From assembly GCA_946185535.1 (NCBI GenBank), contig CAMHJX010000008.1, forward strand, positions 57,391-121,390: a DNA stretch of 64,000 nt. The letters are read 5' to 3'. A program made the position numbers and the translations under genes. This DNA comes from an uncultured Bacteroidales bacterium. GTDB lineage: Bacteria; Bacteroidota; Bacteroidia; Bacteroidales; F082. A model generated the notes under the pieces. That model saw nothing but the letters and a program-made list of their open reading frames with translations. It was not told the DNA's origin and did no database searches. How positions within the stretch are numbered: the stretch's first letter is position 1; each line of letters begins with the position of its first letter. Positions 50,613-59,880 of the stretch are shown piece after piece.

Positions 50613-52097
50613 ATGCAAACTCCTGATATTCAAAACATATTAGCAGAACTAGCCCGTTCCATCGGGGAAACGCCCAAGGACATCCTGCCCATCGCAGAAT
50701 CAGGCTCGGCGAGGAAGTATTTCCGTATCATCACTGACAACAAGAGCCTTATTGGCACCTTTAGCAATAATGTCGAAGAGAACGAGGCTTTTCTTGCTTT
50801 CAGCAAGCATTTCCATGACTTGGAGCTGAATGTGCCAGAGGTCTTTGCCGTAAACGAAGAAAAGACCTGTTATCTGCAAAGCGATTTTGGGGATGACAAT
50901 CTGTTTGCACATGTGCAGAAGGCTTTGATGGCTAATGTCGGCCCTTCGACAGGCTCAGGGACCTTTGATGAAAACGTAATAGAACTATACAAAAAAGCAC
51001 TGAGCCATTTGGTGAAGCTGCAAGTGTTAGGGCACCAAGGCCTGGACTACAGCAAGGCCTACCCTACCGAGCGCTTCGACCAGCAGGCCATTATCGACGA
51101 CCTCAACTATTTCAAGTACTACTTCATCAAGCCGCACGAGGAAATCGACTTCAACGAGACGCGCTTGGGAAAGGACTTTGAAGCCTTCGCCAACTTTGTC
51201 AGCCAAGCACCCTGCGACTTCTTCATGTACCGCGACTTCCAATCACGCAACATCATGGTCAAGGACAGCGAGCTATACTTCATCGACTTCCAAGGCGGTC
51301 GTAAAGGTCCTTTGAACTACGATGTGGTCTCGCTGCTCTACCAAGTGAAAGCGCAAATACCGCAAGCCATCCGAGATGAATTGGTCGGGTATTACAAGAC
51401 CGAATTGTCACAATACATGAGTCCAGAAGCCGTCAAATTCGACACTTACCAGCCCTATTTCGTTTACTTAAGGTTGATGCAAGTGCTGGGCGCCTACGGT
51501 TTTAGAGGCCTCATCCAGAAGAAGTCACACTTCATCGAGAGTATCCCTTACGCCTTAAAAGAACTGAAAGCCTGGAATGAGGCCCACCCATTAAACAAAT
51601 ATCCCGAACTCCAAAACATCATCTCCCAACTCTCAACTCTAAACTACCCACTCCCAACTGACTCTAAACTCTCAACTCTAAACTCTCAACTTACCGTAAC
51701 CATCAATAGTTTCTCATTCAAAAAAGGCTACCCCAATGACTTCAGCGGCAACGGCGGCGGCTTCGTGTTCGACTGTCGTGCCTTGCCCAATCCTGGACGC
51801 GAACCTGAATTCAAAACAAAGACCGGCCGCGATTGGGAGGTCATCGACTACCTCATGGCCAAGCCGCCCGTCCATGTCTTCCTCGACCATGCGAAAGGCA
51901 TCATCGGGCAAAGCGTCGACAACTACCGCGAGCGGCATTTCAGCAACCTGATGGTCTCCTTTGGCTGCACTGGCGGACAGCACCGCTCCATCTTCTTCGC
52001 CCAGACCATCTACGAATGGCTCAAGGCGACCTATCCCGACATCCACCTGAAACTGAACCACATCGAACGCAAAATCACGGAGGAAACTGGCTTATGA
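50613..52097 (+). CDS. Sugar kinase (AmgK-like) fused to RapZ C-terminal domain
   Basis: The 494-residue protein has an aminoglycoside-phosphotransferase-type kinase domain (about 1-335; catalytic FMYRDFQSRNIMV and the metal site YFIDFQGGRKGPLNYD) and a C-terminal RapZ domain (about 362-494; GYPNDFSGNGGGFVFDCR and SFGCTGGQHRS). With the MurU-like gene behind it, it may phosphorylate a cell-wall amino sugar such as N-acetylmuramate. Two palindromic repeats are in the frame: NVGPSTGSGTF (109-117) in the kinase and QLSTLNYPLPTDSKLSTLNS (about 342-361) in the linker. Confidence 0.87.
   Translation: MQTPDIQNILAELARSIGETPKDILPIAESGSARKYFRIITDNKSLIGTFSNNVEENEAFLAFSKHFHDLELNVPEVFAVNEEKTCYLQSDFGDDNLFAHVQKALMANVGPSTGSGTFDENVIELYKKALSHLVKLQVLGHQGLDYSKAYPTERFDQQAIIDDLNYFKYYFIKPHEEIDFNETRLGKDFEAFANFVSQAPCDFFMYRDFQSRNIMVKDSELYFIDFQGGRKGPLNYDVVSLLYQVKAQIPQAIRDELVGYYKTELSQYMSPEAVKFDTYQPYFVYLRLMQVLGAYGFRGLIQKKSHFIESIPYALKELKAWNEAHPLNKYPELQNIISQLSTLNYPLPTDSKLSTLNSQLTVTINSFSFKKGYPNDFSGNGGGFVFDCRALPNPGREPEFKTKTGRDWEVIDYLMAKPPVHVFLDHAKGIIGQSVDNYRERHFSNLMVSFGCTGGQHRSIFFAQTIYEWLKATYPDIHLKLNHIERKITEETGL
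50937..50963 (+). repeat. In-frame CCCTTCGACAGGCTCAGG repeat in the kinase domain
   Basis: The 27-bp unit encodes VGPSTGSGT (residues 109-117) and is the same as the intergenic copy at 37545-37571. Confidence 0.9.
51621..51692 (+). repeat. In-frame CTCAACTCTAAACTC repeats in the linker
   Basis: Several copies of CTCAACTCTAAACT and CCCAACTGACTCTAAACT make up the domain linker. The same words form the intergenic hairpin at 21962-22106. Confidence 0.85.
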
Positions 52098-52864
52098 GTC
52101 CAAGAATCGAAACCACCGCCATGATATTGGCCGCAGGCCTCGGCACCCGCCTCAAAGCCTTGACCCAGGACAAGCCCAAAGCCTTAGTCCCGCTTAACGG
52201 CAAGCCATTGTTGCAGCATTGCATCGAAAACCTGATTGCTAACGGGTTCTATCACATTGTCATCAATGTGCATCATTTTGGCGAACAAATCATTGACTTC
52301 ATTAACCAACATCAGTTTGACGCTGTCATACAGATTTCCGATGAGCGCGACCTGCTGATGGACACGGGCGGCGGCATCGTAAAAGCCACTCCACTGTTCA
52401 AAGACTCAAAAGCCGTGTTGGTGCATAATGTTGACATCATCAGCGATGTGAACCTTCGAGATATGAGCCAACAATTCCTTGATTCTAAGGATGACGCTTG
52501 GTTGCTGACGCAAGACAGGGAGACGAATAGGAAGTTGTTGTTTGATGCTGAGAACCAGCTTGTTGGGTGGATGAATAAGTCGGAGGGCTCTTTCAAGTGG
52601 GTTCATCCTGAAAATGACGGCCCTTCGACGGGCTCAGGGATCTGTTCTTACCAAGAAATGGCCTTCAGCGGGCTGCATTTTTTCAGGAGCGATTTGTTTG
52701 CTGAATTTGAGGTCAAGCCTCAGAGCGTCATTGATTTATACCTCAATTTAGCCAAAACTAACCGTATTATTTCCAAACCTATCCAACCCGATTATTGGTT
52801 CGATTTAGGCAAACCCGAACAACTGCAAGCCGCCGAAAACTACCTTAACAACCTAGTAAAATGA
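52094..52864 (+). CDS. MurU-like sugar-1-phosphate nucleotidyltransferase
   Basis: The 256-residue protein shows the nucleotidyltransferase signature MILAAGLGTRLKALTQDKPK (about 9-28) and VHNVDIISDVN (metal-binding D). It ends with the left part of the family fold and lacks an acyltransferase tail. Together with the kinase in front (4-bp overlap) it could form the AmgK-MurU type recycling route that makes UDP-MurNAc. Residues 175-183 (DGPSTGSGI) are a repeat insertion between WVHPEN and CSYQEMAFSG, close to the sugar-binding region. Confidence 0.85.
   Translation: MSPRIETTAMILAAGLGTRLKALTQDKPKALVPLNGKPLLQHCIENLIANGFYHIVINVHHFGEQIIDFINQHQFDAVIQISDERDLLMDTGGGIVKATPLFKDSKAVLVHNVDIISDVNLRDMSQQFLDSKDDAWLLTQDRETNRKLLFDAENQLVGWMNKSEGSFKWVHPENDGPSTGSGICSYQEMAFSGLHFFRSDLFAEFEVKPQSVIDLYLNLAKTNRIISKPIQPDYWFDLGKPEQLQAAENYLNNLVK
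52616..52643 (+). repeat. In-frame CCCTTCGACGGGCTCAGG repeat in the nucleotidyltransferase
   Basis: A diverged copy of the 27-bp unit encodes DGPSTGSGI. It is the second gene of the same operon to carry this repeat. Confidence 0.88.
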
Positions 52865-55794
52865 GCCACGACACCTTCATTTCCAAGCTAGCCCAGCACA
52901 TCCAAAGCCGCTACGACCTCACAAAGCAGGAACTGACCGTAGTATTCCCCAACAAAAGGGCGGCTTTCTATTTGCGCAATGCTTTCAAAACAAGCTGTGA
53001 CCAGACCATCTGGCTGCCACAGATGATTTCTATCGAAGAAGCCATCACCCAATGGAGCGGCATCGCCTTAGCCGATACTATCGACTTGTTGTTTGAACTC
53101 ATCGACATCGACGCGGGACTGCATGTTGAGCAAGACAGCGACCTCAGCGTTTTTGGAGGCCAAGCCGCACAAATGGCCAAGGACTTCGATGAAATCGACC
53201 AATATGGCATCGATGCAAAGAAAGTGTTTGAGTTTGTAGCAGACGACAAAGAACTGCAAGTTTGGAATGTGAACGGTGAAAGCCGCACCAAAAAGGAAAA
53301 AGAGTACTTGGAATTTTTCAAGACGCTTCAACTGTACTATTTCCAACTCCGCGAGCGTTTGACACGGCAAAGGAAAGGCTACTACGGCATGATTACCAGG
53401 CATTTGGCAGAATTGCCTGAATCTGAGTTATTGGAAAAAATTGGAGACAACAGCATCGTTTTCGCTGGCTTCAATGCCTTGAGCACCACCGAGGAACGCC
53501 TTATCAACACGCTCATTAGAAACGGTAAGGCAGAGATTCTGTTCGATTACGACGCCTATTATGTCGATGACGAGAACAATGAGGCTGGTCTTTTTGCGAG
53601 GAAGCACAAAAAGGTTCATCCGCAATGGATTGAAAACGGCATCTCCCGTGCACTGACCAGCGAGTCAAAAGCCATACACATCATCAATGCCAGTGGCAAC
53701 GCCATGCAGGCCAAGGCACTTCAAGCCAAACTACAAGAAATCCATGATGAAAAGCAAGACGAATCCAAAGAGAAACAGGATGAGAAACAAGCCGTCATCC
53801 TTGCCGATGAGAACTTGCTGATCCCAGTCTTGAACAGTATTCCAAACGCTTTCTCAGGCTTCAAAGTCTCGATGGGCTATCCCATAACAAAAACACCTGT
53901 CAACCAGCTTGTTAAGGAATGTTTTACTCTGTATCGACACAAAAGAATCTCTCGAAAAATCAACGACAACGGGACAGAGCGTGTGGCAGAAGGTTGGTAC
54001 ATTTGGCCCGTCCTTCACTTGATGGATCTTGAAATCGTCAAAATCGTCTTCTCCCGAAACGAGCTTGAAGCCTTTAGCCATTGGAAGCAAACTGCGGTGA
54101 AGAATGGCAAATTCATCTTTGAGGACAGCGACCTGGAGTCATTCCAACAGATGCCCAACATTCAGGCGTTTCTGAAGGTTATCCTGAACAAGAAAGACGA
54201 ATCATCGCCAGCCATAATCTTGGAAGACCTCAACCAAGTGCTGGTCTTCATCTCACATTTGCTCCAATCAAAACCAGAACAAGAAAGGAATCAATTCCTC
54301 CTCAACCAAGTCAGTGAAATCGGAAAAATCATTAGTCGGTTGCAAAAAGTCATCGGGCAAAACGCCCAATATGTCAAAGACGCGCACAGCCTTGAGTCTT
54401 TGTATCGGGTGCTGTCGTCAGCAGCGAGTCTGAAGCTGAACAGCAGTGAGACTGATGGACTACAAATCATGGGCTTGCTCGAAACCCGCAACCTTGACTT
54501 TGAGCGGCTGCACCTGCTCAGCGTCAACGAAGGCATTTTGCCGCCCGACAAGTCACGAGGCAGTTTCATCCCTCAATTCATTCGCCATGCTTGTGGGCTG
54601 CCTGACTACGCAGACAGTCAAGCCGTAGTCGCCTACAATTTTTATCGCCTGCTTCAAAATGGAAAAGACATTTATTTGTATTATAACAATTTAGGCGACA
54701 CATCTGGCGGCGAGGCCAGCCGATTCATCCTGCAAATCAAGCATGAGCTGGCCAAAAACACCAACATCAAAGTCGAGGAAGAATCGTTCAACAGTGCTGC
54801 AAAATCCTCTTTGGAATCACAGAAGCTCAGCGCACAGAAAACCAATGCTTTAGACCGTCTCCACTACCTCATCGAAGAGAAAGGCCTCTCCCCTTCCGCT
54901 TTGTCCACCTATCTGAATTGTCCGTTGAAGTATTATCTGCGGTATATCGCCCAAATTGAAGACAATAGCGTTGAGGAAGACACGGGCGTCAATGTCATAG
55001 GCACCATCATCCACGACACATTAGAGTTTTTGTTTGCCGACTATCTCCCGAAAGATGGAAAAACACAACTCATTGACAAAGAGCTTTTTGACAAAGTCAT
55101 CAAGCCACAATGGGAACAAAAACTAGCCCTATCAATAGCGAAAAACCTGCCCAATGGCCTTCCCGATGTGGGCTTCAACTACTTGAACCGTATCACCATT
55201 GAGCAACAACTGAAGAACTATCTCAACTACACTTCCAAACAATTGGAAAACAGCACCTTGACCCTATTGGAAACCGAAGGCGAATTGAGGTCAAGCCTGC
55301 CAACCTCTCATGGAGATTGCATTTTCTATGGTCGCACCGACCGCATCGACCAATTTGGTGGTCTTATCCGAGTCATAGACTACAAGACGGGTCATGTGAG
55401 CAGCACTGACCTCAAGGTTCCCGTGCGCCATCAAAGTGAAAGCGACCTTGATTATCTGAAACAAATTCCCGAAAAAGCGCTTCAATTGCTACTTTATAAG
55501 TATTTGTATATCAAAGAGAATCCAAGCATCATGCCCAATCAGGTGACCGCAGCCATCCATGGTCTAAAGTACGCACACAACATCGAATTTGGCCTATCAA
55601 AAGCGACTCCCAAGAAAGACGACAAGGATGCCGACCCTAACTTTTTGGAGGATAGTTCTTTCGTATGTGACATGGAAGCCATGCTTGAAGCCGTCGTAAG
55701 CGAAATGCTCGACACAGGGACTCCGTTTGTGCAAGCTGAAGACAACAAGAAATGCAGCTACTGCGAGTTTAGGCTGATTTGCAAACGCAAATAG
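52861..55794 (+). CDS. AddB-like PD-(D/E)XK nuclease
   Basis: The 977-residue protein matches the Bacteroidetes AddB-type subunit. It starts with a helicase-like domain without a Walker A (LTVVFPNKRAAFYLRNAF) and has LLSVNEGILPPDKSRGSFIP (about 557-576). It ends in a RecB-type nuclease with SPSALSTYLNCPLKYYLRY, GTIIHDTLE, GRTDRID and VIDYKTGH (D and K of the active site). Four cysteines (one in NCPLKYY and three in KCSYCEFRLIC at the end) would hold an iron-sulfur cluster. It overlaps the nucleotidyltransferase by 4 bp. An AddA helicase is not in view. Confidence 0.88.
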   Translation: MSHDTFISKLAQHIQSRYDLTKQELTVVFPNKRAAFYLRNAFKTSCDQTIWLPQMISIEEAITQWSGIALADTIDLLFELIDIDAGLHVEQDSDLSVFGGQAAQMAKDFDEIDQYGIDAKKVFEFVADDKELQVWNVNGESRTKKEKEYLEFFKTLQLYYFQLRERLTRQRKGYYGMITRHLAELPESELLEKIGDNSIVFAGFNALSTTEERLINTLIRNGKAEILFDYDAYYVDDENNEAGLFARKHKKVHPQWIENGISRALTSESKAIHIINASGNAMQAKALQAKLQEIHDEKQDESKEKQDEKQAVILADENLLIPVLNSIPNAFSGFKVSMGYPITKTPVNQLVKECFTLYRHKRISRKINDNGTERVAEGWYIWPVLHLMDLEIVKIVFSRNELEAFSHWKQTAVKNGKFIFEDSDLESFQQMPNIQAFLKVILNKKDESSPAIILEDLNQVLVFISHLLQSKPEQERNQFLLNQVSEIGKIISRLQKVIGQNAQYVKDAHSLESLYRVLSSAASLKLNSSETDGLQIMGLLETRNLDFERLHLLSVNEGILPPDKSRGSFIPQFIRHACGLPDYADSQAVVAYNFYRLLQNGKDIYLYYNNLGDTSGGEASRFILQIKHELAKNTNIKVEEESFNSAAKSSLESQKLSAQKTNALDRLHYLIEEKGLSPSALSTYLNCPLKYYLRYIAQIEDNSVEEDTGVNVIGTIIHDTLEFLFADYLPKDGKTQLIDKELFDKVIKPQWEQKLALSIAKNLPNGLPDVGFNYLNRITIEQQLKNYLNYTSKQLENSTLTLLETEGELRSSLPTSHGDCIFYGRTDRIDQFGGLIRVIDYKTGHVSSTDLKVPVRHQSESDLDYLKQIPEKALQLLLYKYLYIKENPSIMPNQVTAAIHGLKYAHNIEFGLSKATPKKDDKDADPNFLEDSSFVCDMEAMLEAVVSEMLDTGTPFVQAEDNKKCSYCEFRLICKRK

Positions 55795-55816
55795 ACATGT
55801 CCGTTTTACACTCTAC

Positions 55817-55854
55817 TGTAAAGTTTTGTTACACCACTGTAAAAAAATGTTACA
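55817..55854 (+). promoter_or_regulatory. Paired TGTAA-N7-TTACA sites, block A
   Basis: The two 17-bp palindromes TGTAAAGTTTTGTTACA (55817-55833) and TGTAAAAAAATGTTACA (55838-55854) have centres 21 bp apart, two helix turns. Blocks B and C at 60754 and 63913 have the same design. This looks like an upstream activating site for a sigma-54 enhancer-binding regulator. Confidence 0.75.
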
Positions 55855-55907
55855 CTTTGTTTTAAATCATAATTTTTAAATATTTGAATTTCAAATAGTT
55901 AAAATTT

Positions 55908-55923
55908 TGGCATGAGATATGTT
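55908..55923 (+). promoter_or_regulatory. Sigma-54-like -24/-12 promoter of the TolC operon
   Basis: TGGCATGAGATATGTT keeps the TGGCA of the -24 box and T-G at the -12 box. It starts 62 bp after the centre of the second palindrome, exactly as in block B (60783 to 60845). No TAnnTTTG box is seen before the TolC gene. Confidence 0.6.
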
Positions 55924-55945
55924 TTCTATTGGCACATAAAAAACT

Positions 55946-57361
55946 ATGTGTAATATGATAGCAAAACATACCTTTCTCATTTTGATGATGTCCGTTGGAG
56001 CCTTGACCAATGTCAAGGCCCAGGACACCGTCACCATGGACCTCAAATCCTGTATGCATTATGCCATGGAGCATTCCACCAAGATGCGCATTGCCCATGC
56101 CGACAACCGTGATGCACAGATCGACCGCCGCGATGCTATTCTTGCGGCCTTTACGCCTACGATTGAAGGAAGCACTTACGCCTATTCCAACTTTGGCCGC
56201 AGCATCGACCCTGAGACCAACACCTACATTAGGACGACCTCGTTCCATAATGGCTACAGCCTTTCGGCAGGCATCAACCTCTTCAACGGATTCCAGGCCG
56301 TCAACAACTTGAAAATCACTAAGACGGCACAGATGATGGGCTTGACCAAGGAACAGCAAACCGAAGACCAGATCTGTCTCGCCACCATGGAGGCGTACTG
56401 CAATGTGTTGTATTACAGTGAGATGCAGAAAGCCTTACAAGCGCAGGTGGCTACGGCAGAAAAAGCCGTGCAACTCGCTACAAGGCAGGAACAACTGGGA
56501 CAGAAATCCCACGCCGATGTGGTGCAGATGCAGAGCGACCTCGCCGAGCGACAGTACCAACTGACCACCTGTCGGAACAACCTCAACAATGCCGTCATCA
56601 CCCTGAAGGATGTGATGTTTTGGCCGATTGAAAAACCGTTGAAAATTGATGGGTTGGCTGTAGGGCTGTCACACCGTGGCAGCCGCATCATCAACGATTC
56701 GTTAGTGCGGCTGCCGCAATGCGACAGCCCTACAGACCAGGCTGAAAACATCGCCCAAATGGTGGAATTTGCCAAAACCAACATGCCTTCCGTCCTTTTG
56801 GCGAAAGGCACGATGAAAAACGCCCGTCTCGCCCTCAAAACGGCCCGTTGGCAGTTGCTGCCCCGCCTCTCGCTCTATGGTGGCTGGTCGTCGAGTTATT
56901 TCACCTATCCGGGTATGGAGGGCTATGTGCCCACGCCGTATCTCGAGCAGTTGAAGAACAACGGCGGCGAGTATGTGCAACTCTCGTTGAGCATCCCCAT
57001 CTTCGACCGCCTCTCGAAACATTCCAACATCGCAAAGCGAAAAAATGCCTACGACCGTGCCCAAGCCGATTATGAGCAGACGCTTCAAACGGTGGAGGCC
57101 GAGGTACGCCGCGCCATCGCCGACCGTGACGGCTCAGCCGATGCCCTGCGCCAAGCCGACACTCGTGCTGAATTACAGCAGGAGGCCTTCGCACTGAACA
57201 CCAAGCGCTTCGAGCAGGGCTTGATCTCGTCCATCGAATACCAAACGGCCTCAAACAACTACCTCAACGCCCTTGCGGAACAATTGAATGCCAGGCTTCA
57301 ATACTTTATCAAGAATAGTGTGGTTAATTATTATGGAGGGATACATTATATAGAACAGTAA
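55946..57361 (+). CDS. TolC-family outer-membrane efflux protein with repeat insertion
   Basis: The 471-residue protein has a signal peptide (MIAKHTFLILMMSVGALTNV, cut near KAQ) and the TolC opening TVTMDLKSCMHYAMEHSTKM. Two helical repeats follow. Residues of about 238-264 (GLAVGLSHRGSR ... LPQCDSPTDQ) are the translation of a 79-bp palindrome inserted between the two repeat halves, before AENIAQMVEF. The gene heads the unit with the MacB-like permease at 57537 and probably provides its outer-membrane channel. The ATG at 55955 (MIAK) may be the real start. Confidence 0.88.
   Translation: MCNMIAKHTFLILMMSVGALTNVKAQDTVTMDLKSCMHYAMEHSTKMRIAHADNRDAQIDRRDAILAAFTPTIEGSTYAYSNFGRSIDPETNTYIRTTSFHNGYSLSAGINLFNGFQAVNNLKITKTAQMMGLTKEQQTEDQICLATMEAYCNVLYYSEMQKALQAQVATAEKAVQLATRQEQLGQKSHADVVQMQSDLAERQYQLTTCRNNLNNAVITLKDVMFWPIEKPLKIDGLAVGLSHRGSRIINDSLVRLPQCDSPTDQAENIAQMVEFAKTNMPSVLLAKGTMKNARLALKTARWQLLPRLSLYGGWSSSYFTYPGMEGYVPTPYLEQLKNNGGEYVQLSLSIPIFDRLSKHSNIAKRKNAYDRAQADYEQTLQTVEAEVRRAIADRDGSADALRQADTRAELQQEAFALNTKRFEQGLISSIEYQTASNNYLNALAEQLNARLQYFIKNSVVNYYGGIHYIEQ
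56657..56735 (+). repeat. In-frame palindrome, GGCTGTAGGGCTGTC type, inside TolC gene
   Basis: CTGTAGGGCTGTC (56658-56670) is the exact reverse complement of GACAGCCCTACAG (56723-56735), and GGCAGCCGC pairs with GCGGCTGCC. The intergenic relative is at 17600-17677. The reading frame stays open through it. Confidence 0.9.
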
Positions 57362-57366
57362 AAGAG

Positions 57367-57496
57367 ATTCCCCTGCGGGGAATGGAGGTCTAAGGTCGTT
57401 TTTAACTGCGGCGGCCTGTGGCGATACAGATTGGCAACTTGTTCTTGCCGCCGCTATATAACTAAGACAAGCACTCCATTCCCGAAGGGAAACTCA
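57367..57496. repeat. Hairpin repeat, GATTCCC-GAAGGGAA family (copy 2)
   Basis: Outer arms GATTCCCCTGCGGGGAATGG and CCATTCCCGAAGGGAA and inner GCGGCGG and CCGCCGC can pair. It fills the gap between the TolC gene and the first MacB-like gene, ending 40 bp before the ATG. Confidence 0.85.
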
Positions 57497-57536
57497 ACAA
57501 ACAATTCAACAGTTAAACAATCAACACTTCAACAAT

Positions 57537-59870
57537 ATGAAAACCTACCTGAAATTCCTATCCCGCAACAAGCTCTACACCGCCATTGAGTTCATTGGAC
57601 TGAGCGTAGCCTTGGCTTTCGTCATCATCAGCTTCTGCTATGTGGTGCAGCAATACGCCGTGACGCGCGAGAACCCCGATCGCAAGCGGATTTATGCCAT
57701 GGGCGAAAATAAAAACATGATTAACTGCTATGGCATGAAAGAGGTCTTCGACGGAAAGTTGCCCGAGTTGGAAGCGGTGTCGCATTTCCAGTTCCTGCAA
57801 GATCAATTTCGTGTCGGTGAACAGAACTTTGCAGGCACGGCGCTCGTCTGCGATGTGGAATTCTTCGATATCTTCCCCGTGACGCTCAAAGAAGGCAGTC
57901 CTGGGATGCTTTCGGAACGCAATGTAGCATTTATCTCCGAAAAATTGGCCGAGAAACTGAATGAAGCGTCTGCTGAACAGCCGGTGATTTTTCAAGATGA
58001 CACGTTGCACATCGTAGGTGTTATTGCCGACAAAGGCAGTTCATTACTTCCCGATTTCGATGTGATGTTTAGCTTCGAACATGGACAGTCGTATGCTATC
58101 CGGGATTATCGCGACAATCCTTTCACCCACTGGGCCAATATCGGCACTTTCATCAAGGTGCGGCCTGGTGTGAACCGAGAAGAGTTAGCCGAGAAATTAC
58201 AGGCACTTTGTGATGTGCAATTTGCCAATAGCCCAACGATGGAAGAGCTTTCGATGTTTCGCTTTGACGAACTGTTTTTCGCTCCTGTTTACACGGGCTT
58301 GCAGAAAGGCGATCGTTCAATGCTTCGCACGATGATTGTCATTGGGTTGTTGTTACTCATTTCGGCCTTGCTGAATTACATCAACCTAAATGTCGCCTTG
58401 GTCGGGAAACGTGCCAAGGAAATGGCATCGAGACGACTGGTTGGGGCACAGAAGTCCGACATCATTTTGAAATTTCTCGGCGAGGCGCTTGCCTTTACTT
58501 TGTTCAGTTTCATCGTCGGGTTGGCAATAGCCTACGCCCTCACCCCTACCGTCAACCAATTGTTGCAGTCTGATGTGGCGATTTCCATACCTTTCAGTTT
58601 ACCTTACCTCGCTGCCTATCTTTTGATTGTGATAGTGGTGTCGATGCTGGCTGGCATCATGCCCGCCCTCATCGTTTCGCAGGTCAAACCCATCGACGTG
58701 GTGCGTGGCACCTTCCGCTTCCGTAACCGCTCTGTACTCTCGAAGGTATTCATCGTGGTGCAAAACGTCATCGCCATCGTGCTCATAGCCCTTGTGCTGA
58801 CGATGGAGCTTCAAATGCACCACATGGAGGACCGTTCAACGGGATTGAATCTGGATAACCTCTATTTTTTGGGTTCCGACCTTGATTACACGACTGAAAA
58901 GGAAGCCTATGTGGAAGAATTGAGAGCCTTGCCTTGCGTGAAGGAATTGGCATCGGCCAGCAATGTTCCTGGCGTGATGAGTATGCAGTTCTATTTGAAA
59001 AAGCTCCACGAAACCGAGCCGAAGACCCTCGTACCAGTCCTTACTTGCGATACGGTGGCATTCCGTATGCTTGGTTTTGAGGTGAAGGAACGTTTTGGCA
59101 ACACCGATGCCCATGGTTTCTGGATTACCGAAACCACCGCTGCGGGCATGACGGGCTTGCCATACGGCGACTACAATATGGACACTATCACAATGTGGCA
59201 AGAACACACCATAGGCAATACGATATGCGGAGTGATTGCCGACTTCAAGATGCAGGATGCCTTGCATGTGACCGATGAAGACTATGTAGTTGTATATGGC
59301 AATGGTGGTTGGCAACCTCGATCCTATTTGCTGATTGAGGTTGCTGGCGACCATCGTGAAGCCAAACGTGCCATAGATGCAGTGTATAAGAAACACTGCG
59401 AAAAGGTATTTGGCATCTACATTGAACCCGATTTCGATGATTTTGTGGAGAACGTGATTGCCAAGCAATACGACAAGCAACGTCGCCAGATGCGTCTCAT
59501 TGAGTTGATCATGGCGATTTCAGTCATCCTCTCACTGCTCGGCCTCGTGGCCATGAGCACGCATTTTGCTTCCGAGCGCGAGAAGACCATCGCCATCCGC
59601 AAAGTGTTTGGCGGCACGATGCAAAGCGAAATCCGTCGCAACCTGAAGGAATACATCATTATGATATTGATTGCCAACGCGATTGCCATTCCCGTAGCGG
59701 TGTGGCTCTGCAAACGTTATCTGGAGGACTTCGCCTATCGCATCGACTTGCACCCATGGATTTTCGTGGTCACGGTGGTGCTGTCGTTTGTGATTGCCAT
59801 CGGCTCGGTGCTTTGGCAAATCGTCTCGGTGGCACGGGTGAATCCGATTTGGGCACTGAAAAAAGAGTGA
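57537..59870 (+). CDS. MacB/FtsX-type ABC permease 1, no ATPase domain
   Basis: The 777-residue inner-membrane protein has the double layout of Bacteroidetes MacB-like permeases. A first segment lies at about 17-39, then a periplasmic core domain to about 260, and an FtsX block of three helices (around IVIGLLLLISALLNYINLNV and EALAFTLFSFIVGLAIAYAL). After a further segment (IVVQNVIAIVLIALVLTMEL) comes a second periplasmic domain and a C-terminal FtsX block with EREKTIAIRKVFGGTM. There is no Walker motif, so an ATPase encoded elsewhere is needed. It follows the TolC gene after a hairpin repeat. Confidence 0.9.
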   Translation: MKTYLKFLSRNKLYTAIEFIGLSVALAFVIISFCYVVQQYAVTRENPDRKRIYAMGENKNMINCYGMKEVFDGKLPELEAVSHFQFLQDQFRVGEQNFAGTALVCDVEFFDIFPVTLKEGSPGMLSERNVAFISEKLAEKLNEASAEQPVIFQDDTLHIVGVIADKGSSLLPDFDVMFSFEHGQSYAIRDYRDNPFTHWANIGTFIKVRPGVNREELAEKLQALCDVQFANSPTMEELSMFRFDELFFAPVYTGLQKGDRSMLRTMIVIGLLLLISALLNYINLNVALVGKRAKEMASRRLVGAQKSDIILKFLGEALAFTLFSFIVGLAIAYALTPTVNQLLQSDVAISIPFSLPYLAAYLLIVIVVSMLAGIMPALIVSQVKPIDVVRGTFRFRNRSVLSKVFIVVQNVIAIVLIALVLTMELQMHHMEDRSTGLNLDNLYFLGSDLDYTTEKEAYVEELRALPCVKELASASNVPGVMSMQFYLKKLHETEPKTLVPVLTCDTVAFRMLGFEVKERFGNTDAHGFWITETTAAGMTGLPYGDYNMDTITMWQEHTIGNTICGVIADFKMQDALHVTDEDYVVVYGNGGWQPRSYLLIEVAGDHREAKRAIDAVYKKHCEKVFGIYIEPDFDDFVENVIAKQYDKQRRQMRLIELIMAISVILSLLGLVAMSTHFASEREKTIAIRKVFGGTMQSEIRRNLKEYIIMILIANAIAIPVAVWLCKRYLEDFAYRIDLHPWIFVVTVVLSFVIAIGSVLWQIVSVARVNPIWALKKE

Positions 59871-59880
59871 AAAACAATAC

